64,000 bases of DNA from Bacteroidia bacterium (GTDB taxonomy: Bacteria; Bacteroidota; Bacteroidia; NS11-12g; UBA955), in assembly GCA_023228875.1 (NCBI GenBank), contig JALOAG010000003.1, forward strand, positions 186,001-250,000, given 5' to 3'. A program made the translations under genes and the position numbers. The notes under the pieces are model-generated. The model searched no databases, was not told where the DNA came from, and worked only from the letters and a program-made list of their open reading frames with translations. Each line of letters begins with the position of its first letter. Position 1 is the stretch's first letter. Of this stretch, positions 49,050 through 58,615 are shown piece by piece.

Positions 49050-51149
49050 TTAATCAGTAATTATCAATTTCTTAGTTGATATTCCTTCGTCAGTAAAAAT
49101 TTTAACAAAGTATAAACCGGCACTGATGTTATAGTCTTTAGGGTTAATTTCAATTGCAAGATTATGTCCCTGAATTTTATTGCTGTTTAATAATGCTATT
49201 TCTTTTCCATTGATATCAACTATTGAGATTCTAGCAAAGGTATTTGCATTCACAGACGCTAATTGAATTGTAAAGTTGCTGTTACTTGGGTTGGGGAAAA
49301 TTACAACATCGAGTGGTTTGTCAAGTGTAGGAACGGAAGTGTAGTATTGACTTAAATTTATATTATCAATGTAAATTGGGTTACCTCCACCACTTTCAGC
49401 AACAATTCTAATTTTGAGATTAGTAGCATTGCTATAGCTATTTAAAGGACAATCATAACGTTTCCAATCATCCTGTGTCTGTGGGACAACACCAACTCCA
49501 AATCCTGGATAAGTAGAAAGGAAAGTGCTATTGCGCTGTACCACTTGTTGCCATGTAGCACCACAGTCTTGAGAAACATATACTCTTACAACATCCTGGA
49601 TTGTAGCATCTCTTCTTGCATGCGCAACCATAAAAGACAGTATTGGAGTGCCACCCATCTTAGTCATGTCAAGCCCGGGTGACTCAACAGCATATCTGTA
49701 GGCAAAATTGAAAGAGTTAATAGGTGCTTTTAAACTAACATTGCCGTCATAGCTGATGTTTTTTACAACTTCAAAAGGATAATATCCGGGTTCTGCAACT
49801 TGGTATAAACCTGAACTAGTAAATGAGTTTCCTTTAGCTTCCTCAAAGCCTTCAAAAAGGCCTACTTGAGGGGTTGTAGCAGCATGAACCTGAATATATT
49901 GTTTGATTTCAAATTCGTCTTCGCCTGATGAGTTGCTAACTTTAAGTTTTACAGCAAATTTACCGGGATTTGAATATGTAACTAATGGATTAACATCAGA
50001 AGAAGTGGTTACATCCGCTCCTTCAAATGTCCATGTTCTATTTGTAATATTGATACCGGCACAAGGAATTGATGAGAACTGAATTTGACTGCCCGCACAA
50101 ATTACTGTCTTGTTTGCTCTGAAACTTGCAACCGGTTTTGAGGCAGAACCGGAAATGCCTGTGAATTCAAGGTTTTCTTCAGAATAAAGTTTATGTCTGG
50201 AAAATTCTTTACTTGTAAGGTAAAAATCAACTCTTTCTTTTTGTCCATGAGTGAACATTACTTGACAACCATGTGAATAGTCCATGTAGTTTTCCCATTG
50301 GTCATACATAGTGTCTAAAACAACTTTTCCACTTGCATCATAGAAACAACTATTGCCGGTGGGAGGGCAAGATGTGTTTGTGAATTCTTCTTTCACTAAG
50401 GGAGTGTCATCTACACGGTCATTAGGGAAGGTACAGCCACCTTGAAACGTGTGCAGGAGTCCTAAATAGTGCCCGACTTCGTGTGTCAGAGTTCGCCCTT
50501 GATCAAAACCGGAATAACCAACTTCGCTCGCAATGATAACAACGCCATCTTTAGACGGGGTCATCCATGGGAAATTAGCAAAACCTAATACAGTACCTTT
50601 TGCACCGGAAGAGTTAATTGAAGTAACTACCCATATATTTAAATAACGATCCGGAGGCCAAAGAACTAATTCTTTTACATTATCTCTGGCATTGGTTCCA
50701 ATTGTTGAATAAATTCTTTCTATACCATTGGTACATCTGCCTTGTGGATCTCTCTTTGCGAGTACAAATTCTATTTCAAAGTTCGCAACAAGCGGAGCAA
50801 AAGGTGCATGTAAAGAATTTCTTACATTGCCAACATCAGGATTTGTTGCGCTATAATCTTCATTTAAAATTTTTATTTGATCAAATATCTTGGAGTCCGG
50901 AATGTTCTCTGGTCCATTTGCATGAATAATATGAAAAACAACAGGGATTGTAACCTTTGTACGTCTTCCATTGGTAGTAGAACTTCCAGCGGTTTCCGCA
51001 TCGTTAAATATGGTAGGATTCTCTTTTCTCCATTCTTCTAATGTTTGATCAGAACCGCAAACATGGTGAGTTTGTGCGTGGGCATTATTGATAAAGACAG
51101 TTGCGACTGTTGCGAATAGAATAGATTGGAATGTAGTCTTTGTGATCAT
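49050..51149 (-). CDS. secreted M43 metalloprotease with PKD domain and type IX sorting signal (paralogue)
   Basis: 699 residues with the same layout as the neighbour: signal peptide, HEVGHYLGLLHTF zinc site, YMDYSHGCQVMFT Met-turn, PKD-like domain, YVSQDCGATWQQ region, and a type IX C-terminal domain ending GLYFVKIFTDEGISTKKLIITD-like. The two genes surely arose by tandem duplication. Relatives cleave extracellular proteins; the cytophagalysin name is used for some of them. This upstream copy has the better promoter (TATATTTG, 22 bp before the ATG), so both are probably co-transcribed. Confidence 0.9.
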   Translation of the reverse strand: MITKTTFQSILFATVATVFINNAHAQTHHVCGSDQTLEEWRKENPTIFNDAETAGSSTTNGRRTKVTIPVVFHIIHANGPENIPDSKIFDQIKILNEDYSATNPDVGNVRNSLHAPFAPLVANFEIEFVLAKRDPQGRCTNGIERIYSTIGTNARDNVKELVLWPPDRYLNIWVVTSINSSGAKGTVLGFANFPWMTPSKDGVVIIASEVGYSGFDQGRTLTHEVGHYLGLLHTFQGGCTFPNDRVDDTPLVKEEFTNTSCPPTGNSCFYDASGKVVLDTMYDQWENYMDYSHGCQVMFTHGQKERVDFYLTSKEFSRHKLYSEENLEFTGISGSASKPVASFRANKTVICAGSQIQFSSIPCAGINITNRTWTFEGADVTTSSDVNPLVTYSNPGKFAVKLKVSNSSGEDEFEIKQYIQVHAATTPQVGLFEGFEEAKGNSFTSSGLYQVAEPGYYPFEVVKNISYDGNVSLKAPINSFNFAYRYAVESPGLDMTKMGGTPILSFMVAHARRDATIQDVVRVYVSQDCGATWQQVVQRNSTFLSTYPGFGVGVVPQTQDDWKRYDCPLNSYSNATNLKIRIVAESGGGNPIYIDNINLSQYYTSVPTLDKPLDVVIFPNPSNSNFTIQLASVNANTFARISIVDINGKEIALLNSNKIQGHNLAIEINPKDYNISAGLYFVKIFTDEGISTKKLIITD

Positions 51150-51171
51150 GCTTTCTTAATATTATGGTGGG

Positions 51172-51179
51172 CAAATATA
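51172..51179 (-). promoter_or_regulatory. -7 element for the tandem protease genes
   Basis: On the minus strand this reads TATATTTG, exact match, 22 bp upstream of ATG 51149. Confidence 0.5.
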
Positions 51180-51234
51180 TAATTTATAATTTGTAATATG
51201 TTGTTTCGATTGGTGTGTGTTTGTCTATTTTTTA

Positions 51235-52665
51235 CTAACGGCTTAAATTGTTTGTTTTCTGTTCTGTTTTCTCAACAATTGTGGCTGTAATTGAGTCTCC
51301 GGTAACATTGATTACTGTTCGACACATATCTAAAATTCTGTCAATTGGTAGAATGATTGCAATCCATGCGGGATTGAGGTGTACAGACTGCAAAACCATG
51401 ATAAGCATAATGAGTCCGGAACTTGGGATTGATGCTGCACCAATGGATGCCAATGCAGTCGTTAATACAATGGTCATTTGTTGTGCTATGGTCAAATCAA
51501 TCCAATGTAGTTGAGCTAAAAACACTATGGCTACCGCTTGGTATAAAGCAGTGCCATCCATGTTGACAATAGCACCTATAGGTAAAATAAAACTGGTCGT
51601 CTCTTTGGAAACTTTTAAATTGTTGCTAACACATTCTATTGTAACGGGTAGGGTTGCTGCACTTGAGCTTGTTGAAAATGCAAGGAGTTGGGCAGGTCCC
51701 ATTGATTTAAAGAAAAATTTATAACGAGATATAAAACTCTTGTTCTCAGGTTGTTGGACACCTAAAAAGATATAAAGTGAAGGATAAATTATGAACAAAA
51801 GGATTGAGAGTCCTGATACTACTACTATGCTGTATTTGAGTAAAACAGAAAGTATGTCTATCAGTTCGGTCATGTTAGAAGCCATTTCGGTCATGTTCCC
51901 TGCCATCAAGCAGAAAACAAAAAAAGGAGAAAATGACATTACAATATCTACCATCTTAAGGTAAATATGATTCAATCCGCCAAAGAAGAAAGTAAGATTT
52001 TCGCTATATTGTTTAGGAATTTTTTTGATTGCAATGCCAAAAATGATTGAAAAGAAAATGATTTGAAGAAGTAGTGTGTTGTTAGACAGGGAGTTTACAA
52101 TATTGTCCGGAACAATTTCCACTAAGAATGAAAGCGGAGATTGTTGTTTTGTTTTTGTTGCAACCTCAATTTTTTCTGCAAGTTTGCTATTGTTCAATGT
52201 GCTTTCATTACCACTTTCTGATACTTCATTGGAGTATTTTGGATCCGACAAAATGTTTTTGTTGTCAATTAAATGAATGTCGGGAGTGGATTGCGCCCAT
52301 TTTTCGTATGTGATACGGTTTTTTATTTTTTGCTCGATAGGGATTGTTTTTCCCGGTTCAAAAAGATTCACAACTCCAAGTCCAACAATGATAGCAATGA
52401 ATGTTGTGATTCCGAAAATAATGAGTGCTCTTGTCCCCATTCGTCCGAGTTTTGTAAGGTCAGAAAGTTCAGCAATTCCTGTAATAATTGAAAACATGAC
52501 TAATGGGATGGCGATTAGTTTGAGCAAATTCAAAAAAATGACTCCAAAAGGAGAGAGCCAGTCTTGAGTGAATGAATTAAATCCAAAGTATATTGAACTA
52601 AATGCCCAAATTATCCCAGCTATTAACCCAATGAGTATTTTCCAATGCAATGCTATTTTTTTCAC
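51235..52665 (-). CDS. dicarboxylate/amino-acid:cation symporter (DAACS family)
   Basis: 476 residues. The re-entrant substrate loops are clear: FSTSSSAATLPVTIECV (serine-rich hairpin 1) and IVNMDGTALYQAVAIVF (NMDGT motif), followed by SSGLIMLIMVLQS. These are the hallmarks of GltP/DctA/EAAT proteins, which take up glutamate, aspartate or C4-dicarboxylates with Na+ or H+. A polar insert of ~60 residues (~125-185) between early helices is longer than usual. The start is a GTG, 37 bp after an exact -7 element. Confidence 0.93.
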   Translation of the reverse strand: MKKIALHWKILIGLIAGIIWAFSSIYFGFNSFTQDWLSPFGVIFLNLLKLIAIPLVMFSIITGIAELSDLTKLGRMGTRALIIFGITTFIAIIVGLGVVNLFEPGKTIPIEQKIKNRITYEKWAQSTPDIHLIDNKNILSDPKYSNEVSESGNESTLNNSKLAEKIEVATKTKQQSPLSFLVEIVPDNIVNSLSNNTLLLQIIFFSIIFGIAIKKIPKQYSENLTFFFGGLNHIYLKMVDIVMSFSPFFVFCLMAGNMTEMASNMTELIDILSVLLKYSIVVVSGLSILLFIIYPSLYIFLGVQQPENKSFISRYKFFFKSMGPAQLLAFSTSSSAATLPVTIECVSNNLKVSKETTSFILPIGAIVNMDGTALYQAVAIVFLAQLHWIDLTIAQQMTIVLTTALASIGAASIPSSGLIMLIMVLQSVHLNPAWIAIILPIDRILDMCRTVINVTGDSITATIVEKTEQKTNNLSR

Positions 52666-52702
52666 TTTGTTGAGATGTGATTGTGAAATAAACTTGAGTG
52701 GG

Positions 52703-52710
52703 CAAAACTA
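52703..52710 (-). promoter_or_regulatory. -7 element for the symporter gene
   Basis: On the minus strand this reads TAGTTTTG, exact match, 37 bp upstream of GTG 52665. Confidence 0.5.
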
Positions 52711-52834
52711 TTTGATTTTTTTGAATTGAAAAGATGAATGATATTGTATGTGATTACTTGTGTTTTCGATTAAACATGAATGTATGGTGTTCATTGGAAT
52801 AAAAATTGTTAGTGCTTTTTTATTTCATCAAGTG

Positions 52835-52842
52835 TAAGTTTG
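52835..52842 (+). promoter_or_regulatory. -7 element for the PpiC protein gene
   Basis: TAAGTTTG, exact match, 35 bp before ATG 52878. It sets the start at 52878 and excludes the TTG at 52806. Confidence 0.55.
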
Positions 52843-52877
52843 CGCGCTCAATCAAAAATGAAATATTGCAATTTATT

Positions 52878-54872
52878 ATGAAGATATTAAAAGTTCAATT
52901 GATGACAATGGCTTTGCTATTGTCTGCAACAGTTTTTTGCCAACATAATGATGATGTGGTTTTTTCCTACGGAAACCATAAAGTTACTTATGATGAGTTT
53001 AAGAGAGGGTTCTTAAAAAATCAGTCAATAGAAAAAAAGCAGATAACCCAAAAAGATATCAATGATTATTTGAACCTTTATATCAACTTTAAACTAAAGG
53101 TTCAAGATGCTTATGATAAGCAATTTGACACATTGCCGAGTTTTAAAAATGAGTTAGTAATGTATAGGAAGCAAATTGCCCGACCATTTCTTACTGACAA
53201 AACGGTAAATGAGCATTTAATGCAAGAAGCGTACAGTCGAATGAAGGAAGAGGTTGATGCATCTCATATTTTGATTGTTGTAAAGAATTTTGATAATCCA
53301 TTGGACACAATGAAGGCGCGTAAGCTTTTAGATAGTATTCGTAATTTAATTATTGAAGGTAAAATGGATTTTGCAACAGCAGCTGAGAAATACTCTCAAG
53401 ACCCTTCTGCAAAATACAACAAAGGTGAGTTAGGGTATTTTACGGCATTTGAGATGGTTTATCCTTTTGAGTCTATGGCATATAATACGAAAGTAGGAGA
53501 TGTAAGCCCTGTCTTTAGAACAGATTTTGGTTATCATATTCTAAAAGTCAATAATAAGCGTCCGGCAGATGGAGATATCAAAGTGTCGCATATCATGATT
53601 AAATTAAATCAGAATGCAACTCAACAAGAAATTGCGCAAGCAATGGAAAAAGCAAACAGCATATATTCAAAAATTAATTCAGGTGAGAAAACATTTGAAG
53701 AAATGGTAAAACTTTATTCAGAAGATAACACTTCTTCTGCAACAGGAGGCGAGCTACAATGGTTTAAGCGCACAAGTCAATATCCAATTGAGTTCAAAGA
53801 AGCAGCCTTTAGTTTGAAACATGATGGGGATATATCTAAACCCGTAAAGACTAATTATGGCGTACACATTATAAAACGCATTTCACTCAGACCGATTGAA
53901 TCTTATGATAAAGTTTTGGGTACCTTGTCCCAACGCATTAGCAGAGATTCGCGTTCTCAACAAAATACAGAAGTGGTGTTTGCGCGTGTTAGCAAAGAGT
54001 TAAATCTGAAAGAGGGTGAAAAAGTGTTGAAGAAATTCATAAAGTCATTTGCAAAAGACCAAACACTTACTGAGGGCAAATGGAAGTATGTTGCAGATAA
54101 AAATGCAACGAAGATAATTCTGTCTTATGCTGACCAAAAGCTGACAGTTGCTGATTTTGCAAAATTTATTGAAGGTGCTCAAAGCCCTGCTGAAAATGCC
54201 AATAAAGAGGGATTAATCAAAAAGTATTTTAAAGAGTTTCAGGTTGTCAGCCTGATGAATTATTATGAAAATAATTTAGAGAAATTCAGTCCCGATTTTC
54301 AACATCTTCTTCAAGAATATAAAGAAGGTATCTTGTTGTTTAGTCTTATGGATGAAATGATTTGGACCAAGAGTATGCAAGATTCTATTGGTTTGCAGGA
54401 GTTCTATAATGCAAATAAGCAAAGATATCAGTGGGGTGAGAGGTTTGACGCTGACATTTTCATTGTGTCAAATGTGGAAATAGAGAAGAAGATTTCTCAG
54501 ATGATAGCTAAGGGCATTGCTAGTGACAGTATTATAAATTACTACAAGAAGGCTGACCCGCTTGCCTTATCGGTTAAGAAAGGTAAGTTTTCTAAAGGTG
54601 AAGACCCTGCTGTTGATTTACTATTTGACAAGGCTGATGCAAAGAATACAAAAGGCAATTATTATACAGAATTAAAGGAAGGCTCAACTTTATATATTGT
54701 CAGAGCCAATAAGTTTTTACCTCCTTCTCTCAAAGAACTTGATGAAATTAGAGGACATGTTACCAGCGATTACCAATCTGAACTTGAAAGTCATTGGATT
54801 GAAAGTTTGAAAATGAAATATCCGGTAAGTGTTAATATGGAGGTTGTCAACAGATTGCAACAAGAAAAATAG
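52878..54872 (+). CDS. periplasmic peptidyl-prolyl isomerase with two parvulin domains
   Basis: 664 residues from ATG 52878. A signal peptide (ending SATVFCQ) is followed by a SurA-like N-terminal chaperone region and two parvulin (PpiC) domains. The first runs ~125-230 (VDASHILIVVKN through FGYHILKVNNK). The second runs ~235-340 (IKVSHIMIKLNQ through YGVHIIKRI), each with GGEL/KGELG loops. A ~300-residue helical C-terminal region has no clear match. It probably helps fold outer-membrane or type IX-secreted proteins in the periplasm. Confidence 0.87.
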   Translation: MKILKVQLMTMALLLSATVFCQHNDDVVFSYGNHKVTYDEFKRGFLKNQSIEKKQITQKDINDYLNLYINFKLKVQDAYDKQFDTLPSFKNELVMYRKQIARPFLTDKTVNEHLMQEAYSRMKEEVDASHILIVVKNFDNPLDTMKARKLLDSIRNLIIEGKMDFATAAEKYSQDPSAKYNKGELGYFTAFEMVYPFESMAYNTKVGDVSPVFRTDFGYHILKVNNKRPADGDIKVSHIMIKLNQNATQQEIAQAMEKANSIYSKINSGEKTFEEMVKLYSEDNTSSATGGELQWFKRTSQYPIEFKEAAFSLKHDGDISKPVKTNYGVHIIKRISLRPIESYDKVLGTLSQRISRDSRSQQNTEVVFARVSKELNLKEGEKVLKKFIKSFAKDQTLTEGKWKYVADKNATKIILSYADQKLTVADFAKFIEGAQSPAENANKEGLIKKYFKEFQVVSLMNYYENNLEKFSPDFQHLLQEYKEGILLFSLMDEMIWTKSMQDSIGLQEFYNANKQRYQWGERFDADIFIVSNVEIEKKISQMIAKGIASDSIINYYKKADPLALSVKKGKFSKGEDPAVDLLFDKADAKNTKGNYYTELKEGSTLYIVRANKFLPPSLKELDEIRGHVTSDYQSELESHWIESLKMKYPVSVNMEVVNRLQQEK

Positions 54873-54891
54873 TGAATTAATCCACTATTGA

Positions 54892-54926
54892 GATAGTATG
54901 TGAATACTATCAAAAATGATTTTTTT
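54892..54926 (+). terminator. hairpin with GUGA tetraloop and T run
   Basis: GATAGTAT-GTGA-ATACTATC is an 8-bp stem closed by a GNRA-type loop, followed after a short A-rich gap by seven T (54920-54926). It lies 19 bp after the PpiC gene and probably ends its transcript before the nhaD promoter. Confidence 0.55.
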
Positions 54927-54941
54927 ATTCGAAAATCAAAC

Positions 54942-54949
54942 TAAGTTTG
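54942..54949 (+). promoter_or_regulatory. -7 element for nhaD
   Basis: TAAGTTTG, exact match, 22 bp before ATG 54972. Its context (TAAGTTTGCGC) is the same as that of the PpiC gene promoter at 52835. Confidence 0.55.
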
Positions 54950-54971
54950 CGCCCAATAAATTTTATTTTTT

Positions 54972-56315
54972 ATGATAACATTCATTGTTCTTGTATTCAT
55001 CATTGGCTATTTAGCTATCACTCTCGAGCATAGTTTAAAAATAGACAAATTAGTTCCGGCTTTAATCATGATGGTATTGGCTTGGACTGCTATTGCTATT
55101 GGCTTGGACGGATTTCCAAATTGGTTTGATTCCCACAATGGCAGAATGCTTGATGGATTTTCGAGTATGTTGTCTGAACAGAAACAAGTTTTATTAGAAA
55201 ATACGTTACTGCATCATTTTGGTAAAACTTCTGAAATTTTAATTTTCCTTATTGGTGCAATGGCAATCGTGGAATTGATTGAATATTTTAATGGTTTTAG
55301 TACCGTTAAGGGATTTATCAAAACTAAGAGCAGAAGAACTTTGCTGTGGGTGATTTCAATCCTTGCATTTTTCTTGTCAGCGATTATTGACAATCTTACA
55401 GCTACAATCGTATTAATCACAATATTGCGCAAACTATTGCCTGAAAATAAAGATAGAATCTGGTATGCAGGTTTTATTATTATTGCTGCAAACGCAGGAG
55501 GCGCATGGACTCCGATTGGAGATGTTACCACTACGATGTTGTGGATTGGTAAAAAGGTATCCACTGTAAAATTAATTGAGTATTTGGTTGTCCCAAGTAT
55601 ATTATGTCTTGCTATTCCATTAATTATAGGCTCTTTCTTGCCGGTGTTCAAAGGGGAGTTTGAAAATACAGAAGATAAAAACCCTTCGAAATACAGTAAA
55701 CTCATGTTGTTCCTTGGTTTAGGCATGATAGTATTTGTTCCGATTTTTAAATCTATTACACATTTACCACCATATCTTGGTATGATGTTTTCTTTTTCAA
55801 TTGTTGCCATTACTGCTGAAATCCTAAAAATGAAACAATCCAAGTCTGGGTTGAATGTTTTGGCAACTGCCGAACATCACCAAAGCCCAACTGCGCGTGC
55901 TTTATCAAGAGTTGAAATGCCTTCTGTGTTATTCTTCCTTGGAATTTTAATGACGGTTGCAGCATTGGAATCCTTAGGTATTATTTTCAATCTCGGTCAA
56001 GAAGTGCAGCATGTAATGTCTAACGAGATGTTTATCTTTATTTTGGGAGCGGCTTCTGCTGTAATTGATAATGTCCCATTGGTAGCAGCCAGTATGGGGA
56101 TGTTTAACTTCCCTATGGATGAACATATCTGGCACTTTATTGCTTTTGCAGCCGGGACAGGGGGAAGTATGTTAATCATTGGATCTGCAGCAGGTGTTGT
56201 TGCAATGGGTATGGAAAAGATTTCTTTCTTTTGGTATCTTAAAAAGATTTCATGGTTAGCACTCATTGGCTATGTGGCTGGTTACATCTTCATGTTGATG
56301 TTTCATAGTTATTAA
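54972..56315 (+). CDS. nhaD: NhaD-type Na+/H+ antiporter
   Basis: 447 residues with about 12 membrane helices of the ion transporter superfamily. Family features are AIIDNLTATIVL (an Asp-Asn pair in a membrane helix), NAGGAWTPIGDVTTTMLW, and in the second half ASAVIDNVPLVAASMGMF with GTGGSMLIIGSAAGV. It exports Na+ in exchange for H+. NhaD is frequent in marine and haloalkaliphilic bacteria, which hints at a saline habitat but does not prove it. Confidence 0.93.
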   Translation: MITFIVLVFIIGYLAITLEHSLKIDKLVPALIMMVLAWTAIAIGLDGFPNWFDSHNGRMLDGFSSMLSEQKQVLLENTLLHHFGKTSEILIFLIGAMAIVELIEYFNGFSTVKGFIKTKSRRTLLWVISILAFFLSAIIDNLTATIVLITILRKLLPENKDRIWYAGFIIIAANAGGAWTPIGDVTTTMLWIGKKVSTVKLIEYLVVPSILCLAIPLIIGSFLPVFKGEFENTEDKNPSKYSKLMLFLGLGMIVFVPIFKSITHLPPYLGMMFSFSIVAITAEILKMKQSKSGLNVLATAEHHQSPTARALSRVEMPSVLFFLGILMTVAALESLGIIFNLGQEVQHVMSNEMFIFILGAASAVIDNVPLVAASMGMFNFPMDEHIWHFIAFAAGTGGSMLIIGSAAGVVAMGMEKISFFWYLKKISWLALIGYVAGYIFMLMFHSY

Positions 56316-56323
56316 TTTTGGAT

Positions 56324-56361
56324 ATTATCTCAAATAATAGTACTTTTCCATTTGAGATAAT
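56324..56361. promoter_or_regulatory. 12-bp inverted repeat around a -7-like element
   Basis: ATTATCTCAAAT (56324-56335) and its exact complement (56350-56361) flank 14 bp that contain TACTTTTC, a 7/8 match to the -7 consensus, at 56341-56348. It lies between nhaD and the following chaperone gene. It may be an operator over the promoter of the downstream operon, or a hairpin in the nhaD transcript. No T run follows it. Confidence 0.55.
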
Positions 56362-56375
56362 TGGATGTTATTTTG

Positions 56376-57242
56376 ATGAAAAGAACCGCTTTAATATTAT
56401 TATTTGCCATTATTCTTGTTTCTGTTATTAGTTGTACAAACATTTTGCCTGACAAAGGGAAAAACCTGTTAGCTAAAGTCGGTGATAAATCTTTGTATTT
56501 GGAAGATATTCCCCAAGAGAAGTTTGTAAAAACCATTGAAGGAGACAGCGCTACTCGATTAAGACGATACGTAGAAAAGTGGGTTGAAGACCAGTTCTTT
56601 CTTCTTCAAGCAAAGCAAGAAGTATCAGAGCAATCACCGCTAATTAGTGAAATTTTAGAAGAGTACAAACGGAATCTCATGATTTATGAATTAGAGAAAT
56701 TGTGGATGAATAATTTTACTGACACTACAATAGGTGACAGTGCTATAAATGCGTATTATGAAGCAAATAAGGAAAATTTTCAATTAAGGAAGAATATTGT
56801 GAAGATTCGCTATGTGAAAGTAGAAAAGGATATTGCTGCCAAAGAATTAGCAAAAGTTAAAAATCTTATCAAGAACCCTTCTCAGCAGAATGATAGCCTC
56901 ATCAGAATCTTTGCAGAACAAAAAGCAGAAAACTTTTATCTGGACAACAATTGGCTTTATTTTGATGATGTATTAATAGAGATCCCTATATCCTCAAATT
57001 ATAATCAAGAAAGGTTTCTTCAAAACAATCGTTTTGTAGAATTAACCGAAGGACGATTTATATATTTGGTTAACTTCGTTGACCTTAAAATAAAAGACGA
57101 CATTACTCCGTTGGAATTCGAGAGAGATAATATTAAGAAGTACATTATTATGCAAAGGAAAGCTCAGTATATAGAAAAAAAACGCAGAGAACTGCTTAAT
57201 CAAGCAATTAAATCAGGAGAAATTAAAACATGGATAAATTAA
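56376..57242 (+). CDS. SurA-like periplasmic lipoprotein without a recognisable PPIase domain
   Basis: 288 residues from ATG 56376. The signal peptide has the lipobox SVISCTN. The body resembles the N-terminal chaperone part of SurA/PrsA (KVGDKSLYLEDIP, then long helices), but I see no parvulin signature such as HIL or GGxLG. It may be a holdase-type member or a diverged PpiC. Its end overlaps the start of the next PPIase gene by 13 bp, so the two products are likely to work together in the periplasm. Confidence 0.75.
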   Translation: MKRTALILLFAIILVSVISCTNILPDKGKNLLAKVGDKSLYLEDIPQEKFVKTIEGDSATRLRRYVEKWVEDQFFLLQAKQEVSEQSPLISEILEEYKRNLMIYELEKLWMNNFTDTTIGDSAINAYYEANKENFQLRKNIVKIRYVKVEKDIAAKELAKVKNLIKNPSQQNDSLIRIFAEQKAENFYLDNNWLYFDDVLIEIPISSNYNQERFLQNNRFVELTEGRFIYLVNFVDLKIKDDITPLEFERDNIKKYIIMQRKAQYIEKKRRELLNQAIKSGEIKTWIN

Positions 57243-58615
57243 TCAAACCGACTCGTCTTGTATTGGTTGGGCTTCTGTTGCTTTCAGGTCAGCTTTTTAG
57301 TCAAGAACCACCCAGAAAGATTGTCGATTTTGTATTAGCAAAAATTGGGAATCAAATCGTTCTCCGCAGTGAATTGGAAGCAGAAATTGAACAAATAAAA
57401 GAAAGTGGCGAAGTTGTTTCTGATGAATTAAGATGTGCAATCTTTCATGAATTAATCAAAAGAAAGTTAATGATTATGCAGGCTGAGTTGGATAGTATCC
57501 CGGTGTCTGAAGATCAAGTGGAGGATGAATTGAACCGCAGACTTAGCTATTTTGCAGGTCAAATGGGAGGAGAAAAAAAGCTTGAGGAATATCTTGGGAA
57601 GTCTCTAACTGAATATAAGAAAGAGATGCGTCCTAAAATGAGACAACAACTATTGTCAAGGACGATGGAATCCAAGATTACAGGAGATCTCAAAATAAGT
57701 CCAAGTGAAGTAAAAGAGTACTTCAATAAGATTCCTAAAGACAGTATTCCTCTTATTAAGGCTGAATTTGAGTTGGGTCAAATTATTATTAATCCACAAT
57801 CTTCAGACTTGGCGAAAGAATATGCACTTGAATCCATTCGTAAGATTAGAGAAGATATTGTATTACGAGGGGCAGATTTTGGCAAAATGGCTCGTAATTT
57901 CAGTGATGACAGATATACCGCAGAAAGAGGCGGGGCTCTCGATGAGTTCGGGCGCGGGGAGATGGTGCCTGAATTTGAAAGAGCCGCATTTAAACTCCAA
58001 AAGGATTCGATTTCTCCAATCATTGAAACAAAATACGGATTCCATATCATAAAAATGATTGAAAGACGTGGAGAAAGAGTAGAGGTATTGCATATATTAA
58101 TCAGACCAAAACTTACGTCTTATGATGTGCAAGACGCAATTCATCTGGCTGATAGCATTCGCAATGTGTTTATAAAAAATGATGCTACTTTTTGTGAATT
58201 AGCATCCAAGTATTCAGATGATGATCAAACCAAAGGTGCTTGTGGAATGTTTACTGACCCTCAAACCGGGTCTTCCAAAATATCCATTGAATATTTAGAT
58301 AAACAAATGATGTCTGCTGTGTCAAAATTAATGCCCGGACAATTGTCAGAACCGGAAATTGTGGACATGCCTAATGGTATCAAAGCTATTAGATTGTTTT
58401 ATTTGAAAAGTGAAACCCAACCTCACCAAGCAAACTTAAAGGATGACTATCCAAGAATTCAGTTTAATGCTTTGGAAAAAAAACGTGAGGAAGTAATGAA
58501 CGAATGGCTGATGAAAAGACTTGAAAATACTTACATAGAGATTAATGACGAGTATTTAAAGTGCGATTTCATTGACAATTGGAATAAAAAGGCAAATAAA
58601 GGTAATGGAAAATAG
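57230..58615 (+). CDS. SurA-like peptidyl-prolyl isomerase
   Basis: 461 residues. A signal peptide (ending GQLFSQ) is followed by a SurA N-terminal chaperone domain (~30-165, IVDFVLAKIGNQIVLRSELE) and two parvulin modules. The first has LGQIIINP, RGGALDEFGRGEMVPEFE and YGFHIIKMIERR. The second begins EVLHILIRPK and has KYSDDDQTKGACGMF. The order and length fit SurA, the main chaperone for outer-membrane proteins. It overlaps both neighbours, 13 bp upstream and 11 bp downstream. Confidence 0.9.
   Translation: MDKLIKPTRLVLVGLLLLSGQLFSQEPPRKIVDFVLAKIGNQIVLRSELEAEIEQIKESGEVVSDELRCAIFHELIKRKLMIMQAELDSIPVSEDQVEDELNRRLSYFAGQMGGEKKLEEYLGKSLTEYKKEMRPKMRQQLLSRTMESKITGDLKISPSEVKEYFNKIPKDSIPLIKAEFELGQIIINPQSSDLAKEYALESIRKIREDIVLRGADFGKMARNFSDDRYTAERGGALDEFGRGEMVPEFERAAFKLQKDSISPIIETKYGFHIIKMIERRGERVEVLHILIRPKLTSYDVQDAIHLADSIRNVFIKNDATFCELASKYSDDDQTKGACGMFTDPQTGSSKISIEYLDKQMMSAVSKLMPGQLSEPEIVDMPNGIKAIRLFYLKSETQPHQANLKDDYPRIQFNALEKKREEVMNEWLMKRLENTYIEINDEYLKCDFIDNWNKKANKGNGK

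Noticed and set aside
52806..52877. TTG start of the PpiC protein at 52806
   Set aside because: The -7 element at 52835-52842 lies inside it, and the signal peptide begins at ATG 52878.
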